Shown here: in pieces, positions 1-7,820 of the stretch
Numbering within the stretch: position 1 is the first letter of the stretch
How the letters are laid out: each line of letters starts with the position of its first letter
Assembly (NCBI RefSeq): GCF_000423545.1
Contig: NZ_KE384030.1
Location: forward strand, 248,001 to 312,000
Length of the DNA: 64,000 bases
Origin: Metapseudomonas resinovorans DSM 21078
Lineage (GTDB): Bacteria > Pseudomonadota > Gammaproteobacteria > Pseudomonadales > Pseudomonadaceae
Reading direction: 5' to 3'
Program-made: the position numbers and the translations under genes
The notes under the pieces: generated by a model
The model's input: the letters and a program-made list of their open reading frames with translations, nothing else
What the model was told of the DNA's origin: nothing
The model's database searches: none

Positions 1-1104
1 CTGCTCCCGGAGGAAGGGCAACGCCAGCTCATTGCCTCAAGTGCCGGCGTTGGTGTCGAGGATGCATTCGGGATGCTGCAGCACTTCGGCGCCGAGTCGG
101 CAGGGTCCATCACCTTGCTGCCCCCCGACCTGGTGCCCGAGCCAGGCGAACTGCGAGCACTCTCCTTTGATGCCATGGCCGAGCGCATTCAGAAAATGCC
201 TCAAATCCCTTTGGCCGAGCAGTCCTTCAAAAGGATGTCGCTGGCCGGGGCGCAACACAAAGTCGCACTCCGCGTTGAGGAGGGTGGGTTCCTGGAACCA
301 GGCGGTAACGAACCCTCGACACACATCCTCAAGCCGGATCACCCGAGTGGAGACTTTGCCCATTCGGTGATCAACGAGTGGTTCGTGATGACACTCGCCA
401 GGAAGGTGGGCCTGCCTGTTCCGGCCGTGACCCGAAAGTACATTCCCATGCCGGTCTACCTGGTCGAGCGGTTCGACCGGGCTCTCACCACCACAGGGTG
501 GACAAGGCTCCACTGCCTGGACGCCTGCCAGGTCCTCAACCTTGATAGATCGACCAAGTACCACGCGGGCAACGTCGAGCGCCTGCGTGAGTTGAGCGCG
601 ATGTGCCGCATTCCAGCCAGAGCCAGGCTTCAACTCTTCCAGTGGCTGACGTTCAACGTTCTGGTTGGCAACACCGACGCACACCTGAAAAACCTGAGTT
701 TCCTCATGAGCCCTCGGGGGCTGGAGCTGGCACCTTTCTATGACCTGCTGAGTACTGCCGTCTGGACCACGAAGGCTTTCGACAAGGACCATTGGCCGGG
801 CGCAGTGACCATGGCCTGGCCAATAGCGGGTGAAGATCGCTTGGAGCGCATGAGCCTGGACCTGCTTGTCGAGGCGGCCGGGATACTCGCGATCAAGCCG
901 GCCACGGCGAGAGCACAGGTTGTCCAGCTGGCTACAGCAGTGCGCAAAGGTGCCAAGGAACTCATTGACCAGGTGCAACGTGAAAACGAAGAGATTGCGA
1001 GGTTGCAGCCCGAGGTCAGGCAAGCATTCCCCGGGGAGATGAGAGCGCTGCGCTGCATCGATTCGATCATCATTACTGAAATGTCGGGCAAGATGCTCCG
1101 TTGA
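1..1104 (+). CDS. HipA-family serine/threonine kinase toxin (5' end outside window)
   Basis: The reading frame is open from base 1, so the N-terminus lies outside the window; about 367 residues are visible. HipA kinases inactivate glutamyl-tRNA synthetase or related targets and are normally held in check by a HipB antitoxin. Visible family marks are the SLAGAQHK segment, the STHILKPDH segment with a probable ATP-contacting lysine, and the catalytic loop NTDAHLKN at 670-693, followed by a YDLLST segment that takes the place of the metal-binding DFG/DxD motif. The catalytic Asp and Asn are intact, so the kinase looks functional. Any hipB would lie to the left, out of view. The gene ends 151 bp before selC, and tRNA genes are frequent insertion sites for accessory DNA, so an island origin is possible but unproven. 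Confidence 0.85.
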   Translation: MLPEEGQRQLIASSAGVGVEDAFGMLQHFGAESAGSITLLPPDLVPEPGELRALSFDAMAERIQKMPQIPLAEQSFKRMSLAGAQHKVALRVEEGGFLEPGGNEPSTHILKPDHPSGDFAHSVINEWFVMTLARKVGLPVPAVTRKYIPMPVYLVERFDRALTTTGWTRLHCLDACQVLNLDRSTKYHAGNVERLRELSAMCRIPARARLQLFQWLTFNVLVGNTDAHLKNLSFLMSPRGLELAPFYDLLSTAVWTTKAFDKDHWPGAVTMAWPIAGEDRLERMSLDLLVEAAGILAIKPATARAQVVQLATAVRKGAKELIDQVQRENEEIARLQPEVRQAFPGEMRALRCIDSIIITEMSGKMLR

Positions 1105-1183
1105 GGCCGGGCACTCTGCGCTACGCTAGCCTTGCGTCAGGCCACTCCTTCCAGGATGTTTTCCGGTATGGTCCGACCATAGA

Positions 1184-1437
1184 TTTTCGACAGTTCTTCG
1201 ACACCTCCGCGCTTGCAGAGCAAGACGGCAAGGAAAAAGCCTTGTAGATCGACATGGAAGGCAAGCACGCCCGGTGGCGTGGCCGGGCTTCAAACCCGGT
1301 GGGGGACGGCAGCCGTTCCTGGGTGGGTTCGACTCCCACTGCCTTCCGCCAATTCGCCCCTCTGGAGGTCCTGGGTTACGGGGCTTTCAGCGCATCCACC
1401 GACCCCGGCTTGGCCGAGGTGTCGAAGACGTGTCGAA
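1184..1437. repeat. Inverted repeat flanking selC
   Basis: A segment of about 24 bp with core CTTCGACACCTC lies at about 1184-1208 and returns inverted at about 1415-1438. Each arm itself carries TTCGACA twice. The arms stand about 48 bp upstream and 64 bp downstream of selC, so the tRNA gene sits inside a symmetrical pair. No recombinase gene is visible. The function is unknown; recombination-site remnants or a regulatory dyad are both possible. Confidence 0.5.
1256..1351 (+). tRNA. selC: tRNA-Sec (UCA anticodon)
   Basis: This 96 nt gene has the features of a selenocysteine tRNA. An 8 bp acceptor stem pairs GGAAGGCA (1256-1263) with TGCCTTCC (1340-1347), followed by discriminator G and an encoded CCA (1349-1351). 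The anticodon stem CCGGG/CCCGG encloses loop CTTCAAA, with anticodon TCA at 1290-1292. A long variable arm follows at about 1300-1325, then a T-arm with GGGTTCGACTCCC. It reads UGA as selenocysteine, implying that selA, selB and selD exist elsewhere in the genome. It stands alone here, not in an operon. Confidence 0.93.
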
Positions 1438-1812
1438 ATCCCGAATCTGAGGGAAATGGGGACGAGTCTATTTTCTGTCGTTGCCCAGCATCCGCGCTGG
1501 GGTCTCCCTCATCTCATGCAGCACATGCCACACATCTCGCTCGATATAGACGACCAGGTTGGGAATAGCACTTCAACGCTCAGGAGCGCAGTCCCGGCAG
1601 ATCGAGCTCGTGGGCGTATCTCTATGAGCCCGATTCAGGATGCCAGCTGATGCGCTTGAAGGTGCGCTCCAGGGCGTCGATAGAGCCCAGTGGTGCCTGT
1701 TCGGCTTCTTCATTTGAACCTGGGAAACCACGTCCTTAGGGCGTGTTCATGAGTCATTGGATCTGCCTGTGACGATCGAAATGCCTGATATACAGGATGA
1801 AGTCGGAGTGTC
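1352..1812. other. Gene-poor stretch downstream of selC
   Basis: No convincing gene is seen. On the minus strand a 34-codon open stretch (about 1467-1570) ends in ...RMLGNDRK before a stop and lacks any start or upstream continuation. The adjoining plus-strand text GGGGACGAGTCTATTTTCTG resembles sequence often found beside REP-associated transposase genes. I read the stretch as a decayed remnant with low certainty. Confidence 0.3.
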
Positions 1813-1877
1813 TGTAGGAGCGAGCTTGCTCGCGAACAGCCCGAGCACGATCTTTCGCGAGCAAGCTCGCTCCTACA
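1813..1877. repeat. REPIN (REP doublet)
   Basis: Two 24 bp arms form an inverted pair: TGTAGGAGCGAGCTTGCTCG... at 1813-1836 and its reverse complement at 1854-1877, with a 17 bp spacer. This is the common Pseudomonas REP sequence type. Confidence 0.9.
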
Positions 1878-1882
1878 CGTTA

Positions 1883-1942
1883 GTAGCCCGGATGAAATCC
1901 GGGGAAAGTCCAATCGCCGCTCCCGGATTTCATCCGGGTTAC
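1883..1942. repeat. 60 bp palindromic intergenic element, copy 1
   Basis: Arms GTAGCCCGGATGAAATCC.. (1883-1903) and ..GGATTTCATCCGGGTTAC (1922-1942) are inverted around a GAAAGTCCAATCGCC-type centre. A second copy at 34750-34809 differs at only two of 60 positions, including identity of the non-paired centre, so this is a dispersed element and not chance symmetry. Confidence 0.85.
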
Positions 1943-2208
1943 GATCTGCGCCATGCAGGGGGACTGTCTTCATAAGCTGGACGTTTCGACAGACGGTCAG
2001 CCCAGATTGGCCCTGAGCCCTTGCGGCTTCCAAGGGCGCTCAGCACTATGCGCTGCAGTTCATTCGGCAGTTGCTTTAATGAGCAGGGGGCTGCGCGATT
2101 GGCTTTCCACCTGGTTGTTCAAGTAACGCCGCTTCACTGGCAACACCGCATCAGGAAAAGCGCCTCTTAGAAGGTGCACTTACGCACAAGCGACTATCAG
2201 GAGTTGAT

Positions 2209-2490
2209 ATGACCATTCGATTCGCACTGGGTAGCGTGCTGGTACTCATGGCAAGCGTTTCGTTTGCCGCCGCCCCTGCCGCCAAGAAAGAAAGCGACAA
2301 CTACTACCTGAACTGGCAGGAACGTAACGGCGCAATCGCCCTGGACTCCGTCTGCAGCAAGAACGAGAAGGGCTCCTCGCAGTTCCGCGACTGCCAGAAG
2401 CATGCGCAGGTGGTGTTCCGTAACTCCTGCACCCGTTCGAAAGACCCGGCCAGCAAGTGGTGCGTGGCGCAGAGTAAGTACAAGCCCTGA
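2209..2490 (+). CDS. Small exported protein, unknown function
   Basis: A 93-residue protein. Residues 1-21 form a signal peptide (MTIRFALGSVLVLMASVSFA, cleavage near AAA). The mature part is about 70 residues, basic, with four cysteines in the pattern C..C....C..C, which suggests two disulfides in the periplasm. A strong ribosome site (CAGGAG) lies 6 bp before the ATG. It stands alone and is followed by a clear terminator hairpin. I do not recognise the family. The cysteine spacing recalls small YARHG- or lysozyme-inhibitor-like periplasmic proteins, but nothing in the sequence decides this. Confidence 0.75.
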   Translation: MTIRFALGSVLVLMASVSFAAAPAAKKESDNYYLNWQERNGAIALDSVCSKNEKGSSQFRDCQKHAQVVFRNSCTRSKDPASKWCVAQSKYKP

Positions 2491-2526
2491 GTCCGTATCG
2501 ACCTTCACCCCGCCGGCCCCGCCTCT

Positions 2527-2557
2527 GAAAGCCCCTGTTTATGGGGCTTTCCGCTCG
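2527..2557 (+). terminator. Rho-independent terminator
   Basis: GAAAGCCCC (2527-2535), a 7 nt loop, then GGGGCTTTC (2543-2551), with a T-run shortly after. It ends the small exported protein gene. Confidence 0.8.
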
Positions 2558-2668
2558 CATTTTTTGACCTCTCGACCACTGGGTAGAGACGCACGGCTGC
2601 TGCCAATCTCGCGCTTATAGTGGATAGGTGACCCTCGCAACGGCGCTTCTTACTGCAGGAGGCCAGCG

Positions 2669-3121
2669 ATGAACGCAGCGAGATACCTGGCACTGATCAT
2701 GGCCGCTTGCGGATTGTGCGGATGCGCGAGCCCGGCAGGCGACGCCAGCAACGAGATGCTCGAAGTCAGATTGAACGCCACGCCGAAGAACGCCGGGCGC
2801 ATCGCGCAGGCGACGCTGGTACCGCGGGGCGATGAGACGAGCATTTCGCTGGTGATCAGCGGTGTACCCTCCTACACGACCAGGCCTGTTCGCCTTTACA
2901 CCTTCATCTACCCGGGAAGCTGCGCGTATCCTGGGGGCACGCCGGCCTATGAGCTGAACAGAACGCTCACGACAGACCGCCACTTCCGGGGTGATGTCTG
3001 GCGAATGTCGAAGTCGGCACCGGTTCCCCTCTCGACGCTTCGCGCGGGTGATTACTCCCTCGTGTTGCGCACGACGCCCGCGGACGGCAGTTTCGATATT
3101 TTCTGTGGGGATATTCGGTAA
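2669..3121 (+). CDS. Putative lipoprotein, unknown function
   Basis: A 150-residue protein with a lipoprotein signal: hydrophobic residues 5-18 and lipobox CGCAS, lipidated Cys near residue 19. The mature part is predicted beta-rich, with two further cysteines (about residues 85 and 146) that could form a disulfide. An AGGAGG ribosome site precedes the ATG at 6 bp. It is monocistronic and ends in a terminator. I do not recognise the family; a periplasm-facing lipoprotein is all the sequence supports. Confidence 0.75.
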   Translation: MNAARYLALIMAACGLCGCASPAGDASNEMLEVRLNATPKNAGRIAQATLVPRGDETSISLVISGVPSYTTRPVRLYTFIYPGSCAYPGGTPAYELNRTLTTDRHFRGDVWRMSKSAPVPLSTLRAGDYSLVLRTTPADGSFDIFCGDIR

Positions 3122-3141
3122 GGCACGCGCCATGCCATTGG

Positions 3142-3171
3142 AAAAGGCTCCTGGTAAGGAGCCTTTTGGTT
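3142..3171 (+). terminator. Rho-independent terminator
   Basis: AAAAGGCTCC / GGAGCCTTTT hairpin around a 5 nt loop, directly after the lipoprotein gene. Confidence 0.8.
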
Positions 3172-3261
3172 TGTGCGTGAGGACGGCTTGAAGGCGCAGG
3201 CCTTTGGCCTGCCTGGCGATTGAAATCGCCCCTACAGAAGTGCCGTTGTGTGAGGGCGCAG

Positions 3262-3729
3262 CTACTCGCAGAACCGCCCGCTTTTCGCTTCTGGAATCAG
3301 GGCCATGTAGTGCTTGCCGCTCATGTGCACGAGTTCGTCGTGGCGGCCGGATTCGAAGTAGATGTCCGGCTGTTCGGTGAGGGACTGGTCGACCAGGGTT
3401 TCCAGGCCGAAGAGGTTGCCCACGGCGGGGATGGCGCCGACATCGCAGTCACCGAAGCGTTTGCCGAAGTCACGCTCGCGCACCAGGCGCCAGTGGCGGT
3501 GGGTGAGCTTGTGGACCTTTTCCAGGTCGACATGGCGCGAGGCGGGGATCACGGCCATCAGCCAGTGGCCCTGGAAGTCGTCGAGGATGACGGGCTTGGC
3601 CATCTGCTGCGGTGGTATGCCCGCGCGGCGGGCGGCTTCGCGGGTGGTCATGGAGGCGGCGTGGTTGAGCACGTCGAAGCGGGTCTTGTGCTGCATCAGA
3701 CTGCTTTGCAGCTGGGTGATCATGGTCAT
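3262..3729 (-). CDS. YbaK/ProX-type aminoacyl-tRNA deacylase
   Basis: A 155-residue single-domain protein of the YbaK / prolyl-tRNA editing superfamily, which hydrolyses mischarged aminoacyl-tRNA in trans. Supporting segments are the N-terminal helix TREAARRAGIPPQQMAKPVIL, the strand WLMAVIPASRHVDL, the FGDCDVGAIPAVGNLFG loop typical of the editing pocket, and the YFESGRHDELVHM end. The start at 3729 follows an AGGAGGTGTCTC ribosome site; an upstream in-frame start would add 28 residues of no family likeness. The exact tRNA substrate cannot be read from sequence. Confidence 0.82.
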   Translation of the reverse strand: MTMITQLQSSLMQHKTRFDVLNHAASMTTREAARRAGIPPQQMAKPVILDDFQGHWLMAVIPASRHVDLEKVHKLTHRHWRLVRERDFGKRFGDCDVGAIPAVGNLFGLETLVDQSLTEQPDIYFESGRHDELVHMSGKHYMALIPEAKSGRFCE

Positions 3730-3936
3730 GAGACACCTCCTGCCAGGCGCCGGCTTGTCGCTCCCGATAAGCCGGTGGGGCCGGCACGCAAGGAGGAGCC
3801 TCCCGCTCCCCACCCGGCATCGACGTTGGCCGGTGCCTTGTGGATAAGTTTAGTGAGAGGCAGGCGAGTGGGGGCGGCAGGTGCCGACCGGTTCAGCCGG
3901 GGTTGTGGCCCATGGTTTCGCAGTGGGTCATGAGGC

Positions 3937-4434
3937 TCAGTCCATGAGGGGCTTGTCCATCTGCACCAGGGCAACGCGGCGGCCGTCCGGGCCGTGGCGT
4001 TCGACGATGGTGCGGGGCTGGTAGCCGAGGCGGGTGTAGAGCAGCAGGCCACCGGCATTGGCATTGAAGCAGGAGACTTTCATCAGCCTGGCCTTGTACT
4101 GCTCGCGGGCCTGGCGCTCCATCGCTTCGATCAGGTATTGGGCCACGCCCTGACCGCGCGCCCAGAAGGCCACCATCATGTTGCCGAGGGCGCAGAACTC
4201 GCCGTTCTGCCATTGGTAGAAGTTGGCGAAGCCGGCGACCTTGCCGTCCAGCAGGGCGACGGTGCTGCCACGGCGCTCGGCCATGGCGGCGGCGAGCTGG
4301 CCGACGGTGAGCGGCCAACTGGCCTTGGGGTAGGCGAAGAAGAGTTCGTCCGCATCCTGGGGGAAGCGGACGATTTCGTGGAGGTCTTCGGCGCTGGCGG
4401 GGCGGTGTTGCAGTTGGGGATAGGCAGCGGGCAT
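3937..4434 (-). CDS. GNAT-family N-acetyltransferase
   Basis: A 165-residue protein. The acetyl-CoA pyrophosphate loop is RGQGVAQYLIEAM (about residues 93-105), preceded by strand FCALGNMMVAF and followed by the CFNANAGGLLLYTRLGY segment typical of GNAT motif B. These enzymes move an acetyl group from acetyl-CoA to an amine. The substrate is unknown. It ends 207 bp before the YbaK gene on the same strand and starts 7 bp after the DUF4136 gene's stop, so co-transcription with the genes upstream is likely. Confidence 0.85.
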   Translation of the reverse strand: MPAAYPQLQHRPASAEDLHEIVRFPQDADELFFAYPKASWPLTVGQLAAAMAERRGSTVALLDGKVAGFANFYQWQNGEFCALGNMMVAFWARGQGVAQYLIEAMERQAREQYKARLMKVSCFNANAGGLLLYTRLGYQPRTIVERHGPDGRRVALVQMDKPLMD

Positions 4435-4441
4435 GGGGGAC

Positions 4442-4999
4442 TCAGTGCGGTGGGTATTGGGCGATCACCTTGGCGACCGTCTCGCGAATGGCGGCTTCAC
4501 GTTCGGCGGGGCTTGGCGGCGCGCTCGTCATGACCTGCTCGGCACTGCCGCGCCAGACCAGCTTGCCGTCCTTGCCGTCGTACAGGTCCACCTGGATGGT
4601 GGCGACCTTGTAGTTGTAGATGCGGGTTTCGGTGTAGGCCGGGCCGCCCCAGTAACCTCCCCAATAGCCGCCCCAGGCGCCACCGTAGTTGTAGCTGGTC
4701 TGCTGCTGGCGCTCATCGACGATCAACCAGGACTGGACGGTGAGGTCGGCCTTGCCGTCGGCGGCAGGGCGCAGGCCGCGCTGGTCGAGTTGCTGGCCGA
4801 CGGCTTCACGGATGCGTTGCTCGGTGAGGTCGCTCTTGATACGTGGGTCGTCAGGGCTGTACTGCAGGGCAGGCTCTTTCCAGCTCCAGCTGTGATAGGC
4901 CCCGAAGTCGCGCGTGCTGTCGTAATCCCGGTTGAGGTTGTAGTTCTGGCAGGCGGCCAGGAGCAGTGCTGCGGACAGGACTAGCGTGCGGCGGATCAT
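4442..4999 (-). CDS. DUF4136 lipoprotein (second of tandem pair)
   Basis: A 185-residue protein with lipobox LLAACQ, lipidated Cys at about residue 17. The DUF4136 domain follows, with the typical YDSTRDFGAYHSWSW opening and a late IQVDLYDGKDGKLVWRGSAE strand pair. A glycine/tyrosine/tryptophan-rich insert (GGAWGGYWGGYWGG) lies near the middle. The family is outer-membrane-anchored and of unknown function. The ribosome site GAGGAG supports ATG at 4999 over an upstream in-frame start. It lies 86 bp downstream of a paralogue, indicating a tandem duplication. Confidence 0.85.
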   Translation of the reverse strand: MIRRTLVLSAALLLAACQNYNLNRDYDSTRDFGAYHSWSWKEPALQYSPDDPRIKSDLTEQRIREAVGQQLDQRGLRPAADGKADLTVQSWLIVDERQQQTSYNYGGAWGGYWGGYWGGPAYTETRIYNYKVATIQVDLYDGKDGKLVWRGSAEQVMTSAPPSPAEREAAIRETVAKVIAQYPPH

Positions 5000-5085
5000 G
5001 ATCGGATCTCCTCTGCCTGGACCTCTATCGAAGCGCAAGGCCAGGCCGCCGGCAAGGGGATTTTGGGGTGTTGGGCGACGGCGTC

Positions 5086-5685
5086 TCAATTCGGTGGATA
5101 GTCGTCCAGTGCTTGCTTCACCGCCTGGCGCAAAGCGTTGACGCTGTCGGAACGGCTGCCATTGGCGTAGGCCTCACCACTGCCGCTCCACACCGGCTGA
5201 TTGTCGTGGGCGTCATAGAACTCCAGGTAGACCACGGCCACCTGCTCCTCGTAGGTGCGGACGATGGGGACGGTGGCCCAGGCGCCGTACTGGTCGTGCC
5301 AGGGGCCGCTGCCGTAGTAGGCGCCGGCGTAGTCGTCGTACTGCCGCAGGCGCTTTTCGTAGCGCAGGCGGGCGCTGACCTTGAGATCGGCCTGGCCGGG
5401 ATCGCGGGCCTGGCGCAGGCCGTGCTGGTCGAGGCCTGCGTTGACCATGTCGGCCATCTGCTCGGGGGTTGCCCAGTTGTTGCCCGCGGGGAGCTGGCCG
5501 TCGAACCAGGTCCAGCTGCGGTAGCGGCCGAAGTCGCGTGGCGGCGCGGGGTAGGCGCTGCTGTCGAAGGTGGTCGCGGCGCCCGGCGGCGCGGGTGGCA
5601 GCGGGCGGGAATCGGCCGTGTAGGGGTTGGGGCTCTGGCAGGCGCCAAGCAGCAGCGCCAGGGTGAGCAGAGCGGGCAGTTTCAT
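5086..5685 (-). CDS. DUF4136 lipoprotein (first of tandem pair)
   Basis: A 199-residue protein with lipobox LLGACQ, then a proline-rich linker and a DUF4136 domain ([14 protein letters not shown] near the start, [21 protein letters not shown] late). It shares domain order, the TW/SW motif and the closing ..ALDDYPPN / ..VIAQYPPH end with its neighbour. GGAGG precedes the ATG at 5685. Function is unknown. The mid-protein insert here is rich in Tyr, Asp and Gly instead of Trp and Gly, so the copies have diverged. Confidence 0.85.
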   Translation of the reverse strand: MKLPALLTLALLLGACQSPNPYTADSRPLPPAPPGAATTFDSSAYPAPPRDFGRYRSWTWFDGQLPAGNNWATPEQMADMVNAGLDQHGLRQARDPGQADLKVSARLRYEKRLRQYDDYAGAYYGSGPWHDQYGAWATVPIVRTYEEQVAVVYLEFYDAHDNQPVWSGSGEAYANGSRSDSVNALRQAVKQALDDYPPN

Positions 5686-5696
5686 CGGGCCTCCGT

Positions 5697-6446
5697 TCAG
5701 AGCGGGCGGCAAATCCAGTGTAGGTAACGGCCGAGCCCTTGGTAGCTGGGGTGGCGCCGGTAGGCCAGCTCCATTTCCAGCAGGTCCACCAGTTCGGCCT
5801 TGGCCTGGAACTCCTGGGGCATGTAGTCGTGGAACACCCGCACGCCGCTCTGTTTTTCGACCTGCCAGTGGCCTTCGAGTTGCGCGGCCAGGTCGCGCGG
5901 GTCAAGGGGTTGCTGCGGGGTCAGGCTCTGGCCTTCGCCGGCGAACTTGTGTTTGCGCAGTTTGCGGAAGTGGCCCTTGAGCAGGTTGCGGTAGATCAGC
6001 GCGTCCTTGTTGTAGAAGGCCAGCGACAGCAACCCATCCTTGGCGGTGAGCTGGTGCAGCACCGGGAGGATGGCCTCGGGTTCGGCGAGCCATTCCAGCA
6101 CGGCGTGGCACAGCACCAGGTCGTAGGGTTCGGTGAGCTGGCCGAGCAGCTCCTGCCAGGGCGCCTGGAGGAAGGTGGCGTTCTGGCCGGCTTCGTCGAA
6201 GCGCTGGCGAGCGCCTTCGAGCATGGGTTCGGCGGGTTCGGCCAGGGTCACCTGGTGACCACGCTGGGCCAGCCACAGGGACATATGGCCGAGACCGGCG
6301 CCGACGTCGAGCACGCGCAATGGGCGCTCGGGCAGCACTTCGGCCAGGTCGGCCTGGAGCACCGCGAGGCGGATGGCGCCCTTGGCGCCGCCGTAGATCT
6401 TCTCGGCGAAGCGTGTCGCCAGTTCATCGAAGTGTCGGTCGCTCAT
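5697..6446 (-). CDS. cmoM: tRNA 5-carboxymethoxyuridine methyltransferase CmoM
   Basis: A 250-residue class I SAM-dependent methyltransferase. Motif I is [12 protein letters not shown], followed by [10 protein letters not shown] (acidic end of strand 2) and the [12 protein letters not shown] segment characteristic of CmoM/SmtA. CmoM methylates the carboxyl of cmo5U34 in wobble tRNAs. Full length for the family. The start at 6446 overlaps the stop of the upstream MazG-like gene by 4 bp (ATGA), so the two are translationally coupled. The assignment over a generic methyltransferase rests on length and the [18 protein letters not shown] segment. Confidence 0.8.
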   Translation of the reverse strand: MSDRHFDELATRFAEKIYGGAKGAIRLAVLQADLAEVLPERPLRVLDVGAGLGHMSLWLAQRGHQVTLAEPAEPMLEGARQRFDEAGQNATFLQAPWQELLGQLTEPYDLVLCHAVLEWLAEPEAILPVLHQLTAKDGLLSLAFYNKDALIYRNLLKGHFRKLRKHKFAGEGQSLTPQQPLDPRDLAAQLEGHWQVEKQSGVRVFHDYMPQEFQAKAELVDLLEMELAYRRHPSYQGLGRYLHWICRPL

Positions 6447-6745
6447 GTGAAGCGCCTTTCGCTGTCGGCGAGCTTGGCGCGCACCACGGCGTCCATGTCC
6501 AGGCCCAGCTCGGCGCAGAGCAGCAGGAGGTAGAGGATGATGTCGCCCACTTCCTGGCCGGCGTGGGCGAGTTTCTCGGGGGGCAGTTGGCGTGACTGGT
6601 CTTCGGTCAGCCATTGGAAGATTTCCACCAGCTCTGCCATTTCCACGCTGGCAGCCATGGCCAGGTTCTTCGGGCTGTGGAATTGCCGCCAGTCGTTGCG
6701 GTCGCGAATGGCGTGCAGGCGGTCGGTGAGTTCGTCGAGGTTCAT
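6443..6745 (-). CDS. MazG-like nucleotide pyrophosphohydrolase
   Basis: A 100-residue all-alpha NTP pyrophosphatase resembling RS21-C6/XTP3TPA (dCTP pyrophosphatase). The metal-binding pattern is EMAELVEIFQW with a later EVGDIILY, i.e. ExxE and ExxD. The segment WRQFHSPKNLAMAASVEMAE is typical of this subgroup. It would hydrolyse non-canonical or excess dNTPs to dNMP. The start at 6745 follows an AGGAGAGC ribosome site; a longer frame would add 17 unlikely residues. First gene of a pair with cmoM. Confidence 0.85.
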   Translation of the reverse strand: MNLDELTDRLHAIRDRNDWRQFHSPKNLAMAASVEMAELVEIFQWLTEDQSRQLPPEKLAHAGQEVGDIILYLLLLCAELGLDMDAVVRAKLADSERRFT

Positions 6746-6799
6746 TGCGCTCTCCTTGGAGCCGCTAATGGTCCCGCCGGCCGCCCGCCGGCGCAAGGG

Positions 6800-7654
6800 T
6801 CAGACGAGGGGGCGCCAGCTCCCGGCCATGTGCGGGGTGTCGCCCTTGCCACGCAGGACGAGTTGGCCTGCCGGCGCCGCTGCGCTGGCCAGCAGGGTGA
6901 CTTCGCCCGGCAGCAACACGGGTTTCTGGAAGCGCACCTCCAGCTCGTACCCGGCTGCGGGCAGGTGAATTTCCAGCGCCGCGAGGCTGCGGGCCTTGTT
7001 CCACAGGCCGTGGGCGATGGCGCGAGGGAAGCCGAACAACCGGGCGCTGATGGCCGAGAGGTGGATGGGGTTGTAGTCGCCGGCCACGCGGGCGTAGCGC
7101 CGGCCGATGTCGCCGGAGGCATACCATTGATCCAGATGGTTCAGCGGCAAGGTGTCCATGGCGGCGCGCGGTTCGGGCTGGTCGGGCAGGCGCAGGCCAC
7201 GGAAGAGGATGCGGCTGTCGCCTTCCCAGACCAGGCCGAGCTGGTCCTCCAGGCGGGTGATCAGGCTGAAGGTGACGCCTTTTTCATGGGGCTGCAGATC
7301 ATCCAGCTGCACGCTGACGGTGAAGGGGCCAAGGCCGCCCAGCGCACGAAACACGCGGATACGGTTTTCCAGGTGCACCAGCCCCAGCAGCGGGAAGGGG
7401 AAGCGCGGGTCGGTAAGCAGACGCATCTGCAGCGGGAAGGCGAGGATGTGTGGATAAGTCGCCGGCAGCAGGCCCTTGTCGCTGAAGCCGCAGACGGCGC
7501 GGTAACGCGCCAGGTGGCCGGGGTCGACGCTCACCTGGCAACGCACGCCCAGTTCGGGCAGGGCCTTGCCGCGTGTACCACGGCGCACGGCGGCGCGGGC
7601 GAACAGGCCGGGGAGGGCGGGGGGAGCGGACAGGTCGAGCCAGTCGGTGGCCAT
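6800..7654 (-). CDS. MaoC-like acyl dehydratase (double hotdog)
   Basis: A 284-residue protein with two hotdog-like halves. The C-terminal half carries the hydratase-2 motif in RRYARVAGDYNPIHLS with the Asp-Asn-His trio, then FGFPRAIAHGLW. The enzyme would hydrate trans-2-enoyl-CoA (or -ACP) to the R-3-hydroxy form. It lies divergent from an AraC regulator, which is followed by FabG-type reductase and FadI-type thiolase genes, so a shared acyl-chain pathway is probable. It ends 54 bp before the MazG-like gene. Confidence 0.83.
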   Translation of the reverse strand: MATDWLDLSAPPALPGLFARAAVRRGTRGKALPELGVRCQVSVDPGHLARYRAVCGFSDKGLLPATYPHILAFPLQMRLLTDPRFPFPLLGLVHLENRIRVFRALGGLGPFTVSVQLDDLQPHEKGVTFSLITRLEDQLGLVWEGDSRILFRGLRLPDQPEPRAAMDTLPLNHLDQWYASGDIGRRYARVAGDYNPIHLSAISARLFGFPRAIAHGLWNKARSLAALEIHLPAAGYELEVRFQKPVLLPGEVTLLASAAAPAGQLVLRGKGDTPHMAGSWRPLV

Positions 7655-7820
7655 GGATGATCTCCTGGAGGCGAATGGGGCTCAGCATAGCCAGCGGCGT
7701 CGGGCGCACATTGGCCGACCTTCCCGGGGCCGTGGCAGGGCAGTCAATCGCGGCCTTGAGCGGCGGGGACAAAGCTGCATAAGATGGCTGCGCCTCGCAG
7801 ACAATAAGAATTATCCGAAA

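Noticed and set aside
1121-1339. Small minus-strand open frame across selC
   Set aside because: It is a translation of the tRNA gene and its flank; the structured tRNA explains the sequence.
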